Below are positions 16,210 to 25,326 of a DNA stretch of 64,000 bases, in pieces. Position 1 is the first letter of the stretch. Each line of letters opens with the position of its first letter. The position numbers and the translations under genes were made by a program. The DNA comes from Paenibacillus paridis (GTDB taxonomy: Bacteria > Bacillota > Bacilli > Paenibacillales > Paenibacillaceae), in contig NZ_VCIX01000092.1 of the NCBI RefSeq assembly GCF_006345825.1, positions 1,736,001 through 1,800,000 of the forward strand, read 5' to 3'. Below the pieces are notes generated by a model that was not told the origin of the DNA, did not search any database, and worked only from the letters and a program-made list of their open reading frames with translations.

Positions 16210-17567
16210 GCTTTTGCAGGCGCATGCCTGAATGCAGCGCCGGGATGTCCAGCTGACAATCTAGCATTTCCGAACAGCTTCTCCCGAAAGGTTCCCTGCT
16301 CATATTCACGTTTAAACAAACCGCGCTCCTGAAGGACCGGAATCACAAGCTCCACAAAATCCGTATAGGAATCCGGCAGCACATAAGGCTCCAGATTGAA
16401 CCCATCCACATCTGTAATCGCTACGACTTCTGCAATCCGGTCAGCGACTTCCTCCGGCGAGCCGATGATCGTTACGCCGCGAAAGCCTTTTTTTAGAAAA
16501 TCGTCACGGACCTCGCCGACCGTTTTTTTAGTCTTCGCATGTTTTGTAAACCGGTCGGTATGCGTCTGGCCCATTTCCGTATGAATATTTTCAAAAAAGG
16601 AATCAGGATCCAACTTGGTCAAATCAATCCCCGTAACGGATGCATAGCTGGACAGGGTCGCCTCAGCGCTCTGATAACTTAAATACTCCTCGTGCTTACG
16701 ATGCGCTTCCTCGCTCGTAGCTGCCGTAACGACAGACAGGCCTGTGAATACCTTGATTGATTCCGGTTCCCTGCCGTAAGCTGCCGCACGCCGGCGGATA
16801 TCGGCAATTTGGTCGCGCAGCACCTCTAAGGTCGGAGCCTTTAGGAACACGCCCTCTGCATGCTTCGCAGCAAATGCGCGGCCGCGTTCCGAGCTGCCCG
16901 CTTGGAAAAGTACAGGCGTACGCTGCGGCGATGGCGAACTGGAGAAATAGCCTTGTGATTTAAAGTATTTGCCTTCATGCGCAACCGGATGGACTTTGGA
17001 TGGATCCGTAAACACACGCTGGGCACGGTCGATTTGCAGCGCATCCTCTTCCCAGCTTCCTTCCCAATACTTATAGCTTACGTCAAGGAATTCATCCGCA
17101 ATGTCATAACGCTCATCATGCGGGACGAACTCGCTCCGTCCGAACAATGCCGCTGCCGATGGCGAGCTCGTGGTTACGACGTTCCAGCCAATTCGGCCTT
17201 TAGATAAATGGTCCAGCGTGGCAAATCTCCTCGCATTGGCATAGGGAGCTTCGTAAGTCGTAGACGTTGTCATCGTAAAGGACAAATGCTCGGTAGCGGC
17301 TGCCAGAGCCGGAAGTAGCAGCATCGGATCATTACCGGGAGGACCGGAAGCTTCACGGAAAGCAAGCTCCGCGTTTTTGCTTGGCGACCCATAAGAATCG
17401 GCAAAAAACATAAAATCGAATTTCCCTTTTTCCAGTATTTTCGCGATACCGAGCCAATATTCCAGGCTGTTGAAATGGATACGGTTTTGAGCCGGATGCG
17501 CCCATATCCCTTGTGTAAGGTGATTGACGCTGTTAACTTCGAATACGCCTATATGGATTTTTTTCAT
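16206..17567 (-). CDS. LLM-class flavin-dependent monooxygenase (DszA/NtaA/DmoA family)
   Basis: 453 residues. Starts MKKIHIGVFEVNSVNH and carries the family motifs DFMFFADSYG, APYANARRFATLDHLSKGRIGWNVVTT and FQAGSSERGRAFAAKHAEGVF. The family oxidises sulfones, nitrilotriacetate or dimethyl sulfide with FMNH2 supplied by a separate reductase, none of which is seen nearby. I use the ATG at 17567; an upstream GTG/ATG extension to 17588 has no better signal. The gene lies 22 bases after the ABC ATPase gene and is a paralogue of the protein at 26353-27732. Confidence 0.88.
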   Translation of the reverse strand: MKKIHIGVFEVNSVNHLTQGIWAHPAQNRIHFNSLEYWLGIAKILEKGKFDFMFFADSYGSPSKNAELAFREASGPPGNDPMLLLPALAAATEHLSFTMTTSTTYEAPYANARRFATLDHLSKGRIGWNVVTTSSPSAAALFGRSEFVPHDERYDIADEFLDVSYKYWEGSWEEDALQIDRAQRVFTDPSKVHPVAHEGKYFKSQGYFSSSPSPQRTPVLFQAGSSERGRAFAAKHAEGVFLKAPTLEVLRDQIADIRRRAAAYGREPESIKVFTGLSVVTAATSEEAHRKHEEYLSYQSAEATLSSYASVTGIDLTKLDPDSFFENIHTEMGQTHTDRFTKHAKTKKTVGEVRDDFLKKGFRGVTIIGSPEEVADRIAEVVAITDVDGFNLEPYVLPDSYTDFVELVIPVLQERGLFKREYEQGTFREKLFGNARLSAGHPGAAFRHAPAKA

Positions 17568-17589
17568 CAAATGCTTCCCCTCTCTCACT

Positions 17590-18585
17590 TCAAGCTAAAT
17601 GGCAAGCGGCAAAATGGCGGTCTGCGACCTCACGCTTCACCGGTATTTCAATACGGCATCTTTCTGTTGCAAGTGGACACCGAGGATGGAAAGTGCAGCC
17701 GGACGGCGGATCGAGCGGCGATGGCACATCTCCCTCAAGCAATATGCGGTCCCGCTTTCCAGCAGGATCGGGATTCGGGACTGCTGACAGCAGCGCTCGC
17801 GTATACGGATGCCTAGGTGATGCAAACAACTGGTCGGTCGGCGCTTCTTCCACAAGCTTGCCCAAATACATCACGCCGATTCGGTCCGAGATATGCCTGA
17901 CAACGCCTAAATCATGGGCAATAAATAAGTACGTCAGTTTAAAATCCTGCTGGAGCTGCTTCATTAAATTCAAAATTTGCGCTTGGATAATGACATCAAG
18001 CGCTGATACGGGCTCATCGCAAATGACTAGCTTTGGCTCAAGGATGAGTGCTCGCGCCAGCACCACGCGTTGGCGCTGTCCGCCTGAGAGCTCATGGGGC
18101 AGCCTGTCATAATGGGACGGCTGCAGCCCAACCACTCGCAAAATTTCCAGCACACGGCTATAACGCTCGTCTGGCGTGCCAATACGATGGATGACCAGCG
18201 GTTCCGTTAGAGCAGCACCAATGGATTTACGAGGATGGAGCGAGGCGAATGGATCTTGAAACACCATTTGCAGCTGCTTTCGGCTGGCTTGCAGCTCCTT
18301 GCCTGGCAAGGTGAATAAATCCTTCCCGTGATATAAGGCAGTCCCCTCCGTAGGCTCGGTGAGTCTTAGCAGGGTCCTGCCTAGCGTACTCTTTCCGCAG
18401 CCTGATTCGCCAACAAGTCCATAGGTTTCTCCTTCGTATAAGCGGAAGGAGACATTGTCAACGGCTTTCAAGGTCTTGGTGCGCCAGGATCCGGGCTGCT
18501 TCGAAGCAAAATATTTGCGGAGTCCGTTCACCTCAAGAATTGGCTTTAAAGGAAGCTGTACCCTTATCATATTAGGCATGTCCAA
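17590..18585 (-). CDS. Oligopeptide/opine-type ABC ATPase (OppF/DppF-like)
   Basis: 331 residues. Walker A GESGCGKST, signature LSGGQRQR, Walker B LVICDEPVSALD and the C-terminal OppF-type cysteine region (SGCTFHPRCPLATERC) that binds an Fe-S cluster in related ATPases. It overlaps the OppD-like gene upstream by 14 bases. With that protein it energises the two permeases of this operon. Confidence 0.9.
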   Translation of the reverse strand: MDMPNMIRVQLPLKPILEVNGLRKYFASKQPGSWRTKTLKAVDNVSFRLYEGETYGLVGESGCGKSTLGRTLLRLTEPTEGTALYHGKDLFTLPGKELQASRKQLQMVFQDPFASLHPRKSIGAALTEPLVIHRIGTPDERYSRVLEILRVVGLQPSHYDRLPHELSGGQRQRVVLARALILEPKLVICDEPVSALDVIIQAQILNLMKQLQQDFKLTYLFIAHDLGVVRHISDRIGVMYLGKLVEEAPTDQLFASPRHPYTRALLSAVPNPDPAGKRDRILLEGDVPSPLDPPSGCTFHPRCPLATERCRIEIPVKREVADRHFAACHLA

Positions 18586-19582
18586 CCGCCTCCTTCTGGG
18601 ATAAGGCTTCCGAATGCCAGCAGCGTGCTTGCGATCCTAAGCTTCCCTTAGCTTCTAGAAGTGGCATTACTGCATGGCAGCGCGCATCCGCATGCGGGCA
18701 ACGTGGGGCGAAGCGGCAGCCCTTTGGCAGCTGGTGCAGCGCTGGAACAAAGCCCTCCACGGCCTGCAGCGGCTTTGCGCGGTCACGGTCAAGGCTTGGA
18801 ATCGATTGAAGCAAGCCCACGGTGTAGGGATGCTGAGGTTCCCGAAACAGCGTTGCTACATCTGCGGTTTCAACGATTTGTCCCGCATACATCACTGCCA
18901 CCCGGTGGCATACCTCGGCAACAACGCCAAGATCATGCGTAATTAGAAGCACACTCATGCCTAGCTCGCGGTTTAACTTTGCAATCAGGTCCATGATTTG
19001 CGCTTGAATCGTTACATCAAGCGCTGTTGTCGGCTCGTCCGCAATAAGCAGCTTCGGCTCGCATGCCAGCGCAATTGCAATCATGACACGCTGGCGCATT
19101 CCTCCCGAGAGCTGATGCGGATATTCGTGGACACGCCGCTCTGGCGCCGGAATGCCGGTAAGCCGAAGCAGACGAACCGCTTCCTGCCAAGCATTTTTTC
19201 TGCTGAATTTCCGGTGGCTCCGGATGGTTTCGGTAATTTGCTCTCCTATGGTCAGAAGCGGATTGAGCGAGCTGAGCGGATCTTGAAAAATCATCGATAT
19301 GTCATTGCCGCGAACGCCGCGCATCTGACGCTGGCTGAGCTTAAGCAGATCGACCCCTTCAAAGTGGATCTCGCCACTGTAGCTGGCTTGTGATTTCTCG
19401 TCCAATAATCGAAGAATGGACTGGGCCGTGACGCTTTTTCCGCAACCGGACTCGCCGACTATGCCTACGATTTCTCCTGCTCCAACTGCCAGAGAAACGC
19501 CATCGACGGCCGAAACCTTGCCGGCTTCCGTATGGAAATGGGTTTGAAGCGCTTTGATTTCTAGTAAGTTTTCGCTTGCCAA
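18572..19582 (-). CDS. Oligopeptide/opine-type ABC ATPase (OppD/DppD-like)
   Basis: 336 residues. Walker A GESGCGKSV, signature LSGGMRQRV, Walker B LLIADEPTTALD and the cysteine-rich tail GCRFAPRCPHADARC. It pairs with the OppF-like protein encoded just downstream. A 14-nt gap separates it from the second permease gene. Confidence 0.9.
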   Translation of the reverse strand: MASENLLEIKALQTHFHTEAGKVSAVDGVSLAVGAGEIVGIVGESGCGKSVTAQSILRLLDEKSQASYSGEIHFEGVDLLKLSQRQMRGVRGNDISMIFQDPLSSLNPLLTIGEQITETIRSHRKFSRKNAWQEAVRLLRLTGIPAPERRVHEYPHQLSGGMRQRVMIAIALACEPKLLIADEPTTALDVTIQAQIMDLIAKLNRELGMSVLLITHDLGVVAEVCHRVAVMYAGQIVETADVATLFREPQHPYTVGLLQSIPSLDRDRAKPLQAVEGFVPALHQLPKGCRFAPRCPHADARCHAVMPLLEAKGSLGSQARCWHSEALSQKEAVGHA

Positions 19583-19596
19583 CGGACCTTCCTCCT

Positions 19597-20577
19597 TTAT
19601 GATGAAGCTTGAGTCGCAGAGCTAACCTTCTCATTATTGTTGTCGCTTGTGTTCTTTTCCATGGAGCCTTTTCTGCTGCGCTTGCGTTTCGTCCGCGCAT
19701 GCGGATCCAACATGTCACGCAAGCCGTCTCCGAACCAGTTCATCGCAAGGACTGACAAAATGAGCGCGAATCCCGGAAAGAGGGTCATCCACCAGGAATT
19801 ATAAATGAACTGCTTGCCCTCTGAGAGCAAATTCCCAAGGCTCGGCATGGGAGCCGGAATGCCGGCACCAAGGAAACTAAGCGCAGCCTCGACGATAATG
19901 GATTCCGCAAACACGAATGAGCCTTGTACGATCAGCGGCGACAGTGTGCCAGGCATAATATGCAGCCACAAGATGCGTGTACGCGATGCGCCAAGCGCCC
20001 TCATCGCCTCAATATAAGTCTGCTCCTTTACAACCAGTGCCGATGACCGGACAATTCGCGCGACCGCCGGGGTGAATACGATGCTTAAGCAAATCATTAA
20101 ATTAGATACGTTAGGACCGAGCGCAGCCATCATCGCCATCGCGAGCAGAACGGCCGGAAAAGCAAAAATACCGTCCATTATTCGCATTAGCACTTGATCT
20201 AGGCGCCGATAATAAGCCGAATACAAACCAATGACAAGGCCAGCAGCCGAGCTGACAAGCGCTACCGTCAACCCTACCTGTATGGAAATTTTCGTTCCAT
20301 TCAAAGTGCGGCTGAATACGTCACGGCCCAGATTGTCCGTGCCGAACCAGTGCTTCACGCTAGGCGGCTTAAGCCGGCTAACTACATCGACAGCTTGCGG
20401 CTCGAACCGGGCAAGCCATGGCGACAGCAAAGATGCCGCTATGAGCAGAAGCATTAGCACGCCGCCAATGACTGCGGTACGGTTGGCCATGAATCGCCTT
20501 ACCGGCTGTGAATGTATAAGGCTCGTCCGGCGAGCTTGCTGCTTCCCTTCTTGCACTGTTGAATCTGTCAATGTCAT
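19597..20577 (-). CDS. ABC permease (DppC/OppC-like)
   Basis: 326 residues with an N-terminal cytoplasmic segment, about six membrane helices and the inner-membrane coupling motif EAMRALGASRTRILWLHIMP. The basic tail after residue 290 (HARTKRKRSRKG) is cytoplasmic and unusually long. It follows the DppB-like gene by 18 bases. Component of the peptide/opine/nickel-type importer. Confidence 0.9.
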   Translation of the reverse strand: MTLTDSTVQEGKQQARRTSLIHSQPVRRFMANRTAVIGGVLMLLLIAASLLSPWLARFEPQAVDVVSRLKPPSVKHWFGTDNLGRDVFSRTLNGTKISIQVGLTVALVSSAAGLVIGLYSAYYRRLDQVLMRIMDGIFAFPAVLLAMAMMAALGPNVSNLMICLSIVFTPAVARIVRSSALVVKEQTYIEAMRALGASRTRILWLHIMPGTLSPLIVQGSFVFAESIIVEAALSFLGAGIPAPMPSLGNLLSEGKQFIYNSWWMTLFPGFALILSVLAMNWFGDGLRDMLDPHARTKRKRSRKGSMEKNTSDNNNEKVSSATQASS

Positions 20578-20595
20578 AGCCTCCTGATGCCAAAA

Positions 20596-21540
20596 TTATT
20601 GCAGCCTAATCCGTGGATCAACGACTGCGTATAGCAGATCAACAGCAAGGTTGACTGCCACATAAACGATAGCAATAAACAGCACCATCCCTTGAATGAC
20701 GGCATAGTCTCTTCGCTCGACCGCATGAACCAGCATTTGGCCAAGCCCTGGAATGTTAAAGATCGTTTCAATAACCGCAGCGCCTGCCACCAGTGTGCCA
20801 AATGACCCGCCCACTACGGTTAAGATCGGAATTAGCGCGTTGCGCAGGACATGCTTGTAGATGATGGTATTCTGACGAAGCCCTTTAGATAGCGCCGTTT
20901 TCACAAATCCTTCATGCAGCACCTCCAGCATGGACGCCTTCACGATACGCGCAGTCAGCGATGACATGACAATACCGATAGAGAGCGCCGGCAGGAACAT
21001 AAACTTCAGAAAGCTGCCAATCCCTTCATGAAGCGGGGCAAAACCGGACACCGGAAACCACTTCAGCCTTACTGCAAAAACAAGCACAAAAAACAGGCTG
21101 AGCAGGAAGCCCGGAACGGATATACCGAGCAAAGAATAAGCATTCAAGGTTTTGTCAGCCAAACCGCCGCGGTTCACGGCAGCTCTAACGCCAAGAGGTA
21201 TGGCGATCAGAACCGCAATGAACTGGGCAAACAATGCAAGCGACAGCGTAGGTGCTAAATGCTCGCGAATGGCTGTTGATACAGGCTGCTGGAGGAAGAA
21301 GGAACGTCCCAAATCGCCTTGAACAGCGTTTCCAATCCAGCGCCCGTATTGTTCAAGCAATGGATAATTGAGACCCATCTGCTGTCTGAGCTCTTGAATC
21401 GTCGATTCATCGGCCCCGTCTCCGAGCATGACGCGCGCCGGATCACCCGGAATCAAATAAATGATTAGAAACACGACGATCGACATTATCAAGACCACGG
21501 GAACCAGCGCAAGCAGACGCCTCAAAATGTAAATGACCAT
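20596..21540 (-). CDS. ABC permease (DppB/OppB-like)
   Basis: 314 residues, six membrane helices, with typical GDPARVMLGDGADESTI near residue 32 and the coupling loop FVKTALSKGLRQNTIIYKHV near residue 215. It begins directly after the stop of the substrate-binding protein gene. Forms the heterodimeric channel with the DppC-like subunit. Confidence 0.9.
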   Translation of the reverse strand: MVIYILRRLLALVPVVLIMSIVVFLIIYLIPGDPARVMLGDGADESTIQELRQQMGLNYPLLEQYGRWIGNAVQGDLGRSFFLQQPVSTAIREHLAPTLSLALFAQFIAVLIAIPLGVRAAVNRGGLADKTLNAYSLLGISVPGFLLSLFFVLVFAVRLKWFPVSGFAPLHEGIGSFLKFMFLPALSIGIVMSSLTARIVKASMLEVLHEGFVKTALSKGLRQNTIIYKHVLRNALIPILTVVGGSFGTLVAGAAVIETIFNIPGLGQMLVHAVERRDYAVIQGMVLFIAIVYVAVNLAVDLLYAVVDPRIRLQ

Positions 21541-23151
21541 TTAGGATTTCAAGACTTTCACGTTTCCGAGATTCGGGTAGCCTGCGTAAAGGATTAACCC
21601 TTGCAGCTCATCCCGGATCGCATAATAAGTGAAGGTGTCCCCGATTTTGGATACCGCCAAGTATTCCCATGCATATTGCTGGAGTGCGTCATTAGCTGCT
21701 TTGACCGCTTCCGGCGTAATCGCCGAAGTCGATGCTCTCAGAAGCTCAGCAAGCTTGGCGTCATCAGCAAATCCGTAAGTCGGATTGAAGTACAACAGCT
21801 GCGAAGGCGTAGTAGGAACGGTAAATCCGCCGACATAGATGTCCCACACCCCTGCATCCGCCCGTTTCGTGAGCATCGTTGCATAATCATACGTGTCGAC
21901 TCTAGTTTTAAATCCAATGTTCTCCAGTTGGGCTTGAACGACCAAGGTCGCGTTATAAAATTTTCCTCCAAGATCCTTGGTAGTCAAGAATACAATTTCC
22001 CGTCCATCATAGCCGGATTGCTTCAGCAGCTCCTTTGCCTTCTCTGGATCATTTAGATTGTATTGGTCGCTTCCCGCTTCCGAATACCATGTTGCGTTAT
22101 CCTTGAACATATAGCTGGAGTTCAGTTCGAACAGCTCAGGCGTAGATACAGTGCCGAGCAGAATATCGTCTACCTTGAGAGCGGTATTTACGGCTTGACG
22201 ATTGGTCAAATTAGAAAATACAGGTGATTTTTTGTTGTACACCAGGTTGTAATCGCTGGATATCGATTTGATAATTTCAATGCCTGGTTGCCCTTCAACC
22301 TGCGGCAAATTATCCAAATCAATATCGACGAAGTTGTATTCGCCTGTCAAAAATGAATTAAAACGTGTCGAGGTGTCTGTCACGAGCGAGAAGCGGAGTT
22401 TCTCAATTTGCGGAATCTTCTTGCCCGAGAAACCGTCCGGCTCACTGCCTTGCGATTGGTAGTCCGCGAATTTCTCCACGTCGATGTATTGATCTTTTTT
22501 CCATTCCACAAATTTGTAAGGACCGGTCCCGATATATTCAGTAATGCCCTCTGGGGCTGCGCTATCCACGACTTCCTTAGGCATAATCGCCGCAAAGTTA
22601 AGCACATGGCTTAGCTGGGCAAGCGTGTCGTTTTGCGGAGCAGTCAACTTAAGAGCGACAGTGTAATCATTCACAATTTCAAACGTGGAATCGCCAAACG
22701 AGTTTTTGGCGCGGGGCGCTTTATCCTTCCAGCGGTTCAAAGAGGCGGCCACATCCTCGGCCTTCATCTCTTTGCCATTATGGAATTTGATGCCTTGGCG
22801 CAAATGGAACGTATACGTTTTGCCGTCCTCGCTCACATCGGTCGACTCCGCAAGCATAGGCACGGGCTCAAGCTTTGAATTAAAGGCATAAAGCCCTTCA
22901 AAGATATTCAAAATGACGGCGCCGTTGCTGCCTCCCACGGAAAGATGAGGATCAAGTGTGGAAACGGCTTGTCCAAGAGCATATTTAAGCTCCGTGGCTC
23001 CCGGTTTGTCGGTTGTGTCTGTTGCGGCAGGCGCTTCATTGCCCGGTGACTGTGCAGGCGTGTTGGAACCCGTATTATTCGAGCAGCCGTACACAAAAAT
23101 TAAGGCGCTTAATAATAAAATGATTGCTGTGGATTGACGAAGCTTGTTCAT
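21541..23151 (-). CDS. Substrate-binding lipoprotein, SBP family 5
   Basis: 536 residues from the ATG at 23151, 6 nt after AAGGGGG; the open frame to 23220 is rejected because it runs over a palindrome and lacks a ribosome binding site. The lipoprotein signal has its lipobox at FVYGC near residue 22. The mature part shows the family-5 hallmarks LDPHLSVGGSNGAV, YTFHLRQGIKFHNGKEM and YIGTGPYKFVEW. It delivers a peptide-, opine- or glutathione-like ligand to the importer. Cotranscription with two monooxygenases suggests a sulfur-containing ligand. Confidence 0.9.
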   Translation of the reverse strand: MNKLRQSTAIILLLSALIFVYGCSNNTGSNTPAQSPGNEAPAATDTTDKPGATELKYALGQAVSTLDPHLSVGGSNGAVILNIFEGLYAFNSKLEPVPMLAESTDVSEDGKTYTFHLRQGIKFHNGKEMKAEDVAASLNRWKDKAPRAKNSFGDSTFEIVNDYTVALKLTAPQNDTLAQLSHVLNFAAIMPKEVVDSAAPEGITEYIGTGPYKFVEWKKDQYIDVEKFADYQSQGSEPDGFSGKKIPQIEKLRFSLVTDTSTRFNSFLTGEYNFVDIDLDNLPQVEGQPGIEIIKSISSDYNLVYNKKSPVFSNLTNRQAVNTALKVDDILLGTVSTPELFELNSSYMFKDNATWYSEAGSDQYNLNDPEKAKELLKQSGYDGREIVFLTTKDLGGKFYNATLVVQAQLENIGFKTRVDTYDYATMLTKRADAGVWDIYVGGFTVPTTPSQLLYFNPTYGFADDAKLAELLRASTSAITPEAVKAANDALQQYAWEYLAVSKIGDTFTYYAIRDELQGLILYAGYPNLGNVKVLKS

Positions 23152-23181
23152 ATAAATCCCCCTTGACGTTAATTCATTTAT

Positions 23182-23202
23182 ATCCGATTGTTTTAATCGG
23201 AT
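23182..23202. promoter_or_regulatory. Palindrome ATCCGATT-N5-AATCGGAT, candidate operator
   Basis: Perfect 8-bp arms (23182-23189 and 23195-23202) lie between the predicted promoter and the start of the substrate-binding protein gene. The position would suit a repressor of the importer operon. Confidence 0.45.
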
Positions 23203-23215
23203 TAAACTTTCACCT

Positions 23216-23245
23216 ATCATAACGGATCATTGCGAAAAAGTACAA
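23216..23245 (-). promoter_or_regulatory. Promoter of importer-monooxygenase operon
   Basis: Minus-strand TTGTAC (23240-23245), 18-nt spacer and TATGAT (23216-23221), upstream of the palindrome at 23182. Confidence 0.5.
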
Positions 23246-23294
23246 TGCAACCTTTTAATAGCTGAGTTTACTATTTTCTATAATTGAACCCAAT

Positions 23295-24488
23295 TTACTC
23301 TTGCTGCTGATTAAGCAGTTTGTCGGCCACTCGCAGAAAAAGCCTTATGCCGTTCAATAAGCCGTCTTCGTCGAACGTAAATTTGGGATGGTGATGAGGA
23401 TATACGATGCCCGACTCCACATTCCCGGCTCCAATATTTACAAATGCACCAGGGACATGCTGCTGGTAGGCAGAGAAGTCTTCGCCTCCCATCGCAGGCG
23501 GTGTTGCAATGACAGCCTCCGCTCCAACGATTTCGATAGCCGCCTCTCTGACAATGCCCGTTACCCATTCATCGTTAATGACGGGCTCATAGCCGTATAC
23601 AAATTCCACTTCAACGCTTGCCCCATAGATGGCCGCTACTCCCTCTGCCATCTTTTTGATCAACTCAGGCGCCTCCTTGCGGACAGATGACTTAAAGCTG
23701 CGAACCGTGCCTTTAAGTGTAGCTGAATCGGGAATGACATTGTGGGACGAGCCGGCAGTAAATTGCGTGACGGAAACAACCAATCGCTCGAGCGGATCGG
23801 TGAGGCGCGATACAATCGTTTGCAAATGTCCTACCAGCTGCGCTCCTATCGCGATTACGTCAATAGACCGGTGAGGATATGCCGCATGCCCGCCAAATCC
23901 TTTGATTACAATTGTGAAATTATCAGGAGATGCCATCATCTCCCCTTCGCGGATGCCAATTTGCCCGACGGGAAGCAGCGAAGCCAAATGAACGCCAAAT
24001 ACCCAATCGACGCCATCGACGACACCGGCATTTACCAGCTCTATGGCTCCGCCAGGCGGCAGTTCCTCTGCATGCTGGAATATAAAGCGGATCTCTCCGC
24101 GTAGTTCTTCCCTTCTCTCGCTGAGCAGCCTTGCAACCGCAAGCAGCATGGCCGTATGTCCGTCATGGCCGCATGCATGCATGATGCCAGGCACATCCGA
24201 AGCAAATTCAAAATCATTCTCCTCCTGAATCGGAAGGGCATCCATATCTGCACGCAGCGCCAAAGTAGGACCAGGCAAAGCTCCCTTCAATATCGCTACT
24301 ACGCTCGTAGCGGTAGGGCGGTTGATTTCCAGCCCCTCCCACTCGCGCAAGGTTTGCTCGACATATGCCGCTGTGTTGTGCTCTTGGAAGGACAACTCCG
24401 GATGCTGATGCAGATGCCTTCTCCAGGAAACCACTTGTTCCGCTACCCAATTGGGCAGCGGCTCAAATGGCAGACGTTGGTTGCTCAT
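23295..24488 (-). CDS. M20 family amidohydrolase (N-acyl amino acid hydrolase type)
   Basis: 397 residues. Metal-binding motifs of the M20D group are complete: HACGHDGHTAM near residue 105, the HAEE pair near 140 and HHHPKF near 363. The central dimerisation domain starts around FGGHAAYPHRS. Enzymes of this group remove acyl groups from amino acids; B. subtilis YxeP in the S-(2-succino)cysteine pathway belongs here. It follows the CMD-fold gene by 22 bases. A role in deacylating an organosulfur amino acid is an inference from context. Confidence 0.88.
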   Translation of the reverse strand: MSNQRLPFEPLPNWVAEQVVSWRRHLHQHPELSFQEHNTAAYVEQTLREWEGLEINRPTATSVVAILKGALPGPTLALRADMDALPIQEENDFEFASDVPGIMHACGHDGHTAMLLAVARLLSERREELRGEIRFIFQHAEELPPGGAIELVNAGVVDGVDWVFGVHLASLLPVGQIGIREGEMMASPDNFTIVIKGFGGHAAYPHRSIDVIAIGAQLVGHLQTIVSRLTDPLERLVVSVTQFTAGSSHNVIPDSATLKGTVRSFKSSVRKEAPELIKKMAEGVAAIYGASVEVEFVYGYEPVINDEWVTGIVREAAIEIVGAEAVIATPPAMGGEDFSAYQQHVPGAFVNIGAGNVESGIVYPHHHPKFTFDEDGLLNGIRLFLRVADKLLNQQQE

Positions 24489-24510
24489 TCATTTTTCCTC
24501 CATTCTATTT

Positions 24511-25173
24511 TTAAGCGTGGTCAAAAGCTTGCTGAGCGTTTACGCGATGTGCAAGTGCCGAGCCTGCTTTAAGCGCAGTTGCGACAAGAATCGTTTCTGC
24601 GAGCTCTTCAAGCGTGGTACCGGCTTCCTTGGCTTGGCGGGAGAAAATATCAATGCTGTAGGCATTGCCCGTAATATGAGATGAAGCTAACGCGATCAAA
24701 ATTTTCTCTTTGGACGTTAGCAAGCCGGGCTGCAGCGCTTGATGGACAAATGCCGTGAAGGAAGTGAATTGCTCCTCGTTCAGCTTCTCTACCTCTTCGA
24801 TTTTGCCCAGGTTGTCCCTTGCGTACAGGTCTTCTCCCACTTCACCTCCGCGATAGGCATTTAAAGCATTAATTGCGTTATAAAATACGGAATGGGCATT
24901 CACCGCCGTGGCGACTACAATCGACTCTACCAGCTCTTCTAGCGATGCTTGCTGGTCTTTCGCTTTGTTCACATGGGCTTCGATACAATAGGGGCAGCCG
25001 GTAATGTGGGCAACGGCTACGGCAATCAATTCCTTGGCCTTTACGGAAAGCGCTCCTGCCGCAAGCGCCTGCTTGTTGAATTCTCCGAACGCTTTAAAGG
25101 CTTCAGGTGCGTAAGCAAACAGTTTCGCGGAATAGGCTTGATTATGGCGAATATACAAACTTTCAGTAGACAT
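24511..25173 (-). CDS. Carboxymuconolactone decarboxylase/AhpD-fold tandem protein
   Basis: 220 residues made of two similar halves of about 95 residues. The first half has the redox motif CPYC (ITGCPYCIEAHVNKA) typical of AhpD-like peroxidases. In the second half the equivalent place reads ITGNAYSIDIFSRQA, so both cysteines are lost and only one half can be redox active. It is divergent from the LysR gene and leads the M20 hydrolase gene. The ribosome binding site is GGAGG, 10 nt upstream. Confidence 0.85.
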   Translation of the reverse strand: MSTESLYIRHNQAYSAKLFAYAPEAFKAFGEFNKQALAAGALSVKAKELIAVAVAHITGCPYCIEAHVNKAKDQQASLEELVESIVVATAVNAHSVFYNAINALNAYRGGEVGEDLYARDNLGKIEEVEKLNEEQFTSFTAFVHQALQPGLLTSKEKILIALASSHITGNAYSIDIFSRQAKEAGTTLEELAETILVATALKAGSALAHRVNAQQAFDHA

Positions 25174-25198
25174 TTTAAAATAACCTCCAGATTTTTTC

Positions 25199-25249
25199 GG
25201 AATACCAAGTATTCCTCTTTTATTAGTTATGAAACTTCTGTTATCATAA
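25199..25249. promoter_or_regulatory. Two inverted repeats in the divergent LysR control region
   Basis: GGAATAC-N3-GTATTCC (25199-25215) lies in the 5' region of the CMD-fold gene, and TTATGA-N11-TCATAA (25227-25249) lies between the divergent genes. The second has the size of a LysR-type site. A TATAAT at 25268-25273 may be the -10 of the regulator gene. Confidence 0.5.
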
Positions 25250-25326
25250 TAGATATCTGATTGTTTGTATAATTGAAAAGTTTAAATCCGCAATTTAACT
25301 TTATTAAAGAGAGGGAGGTCGCCGAA

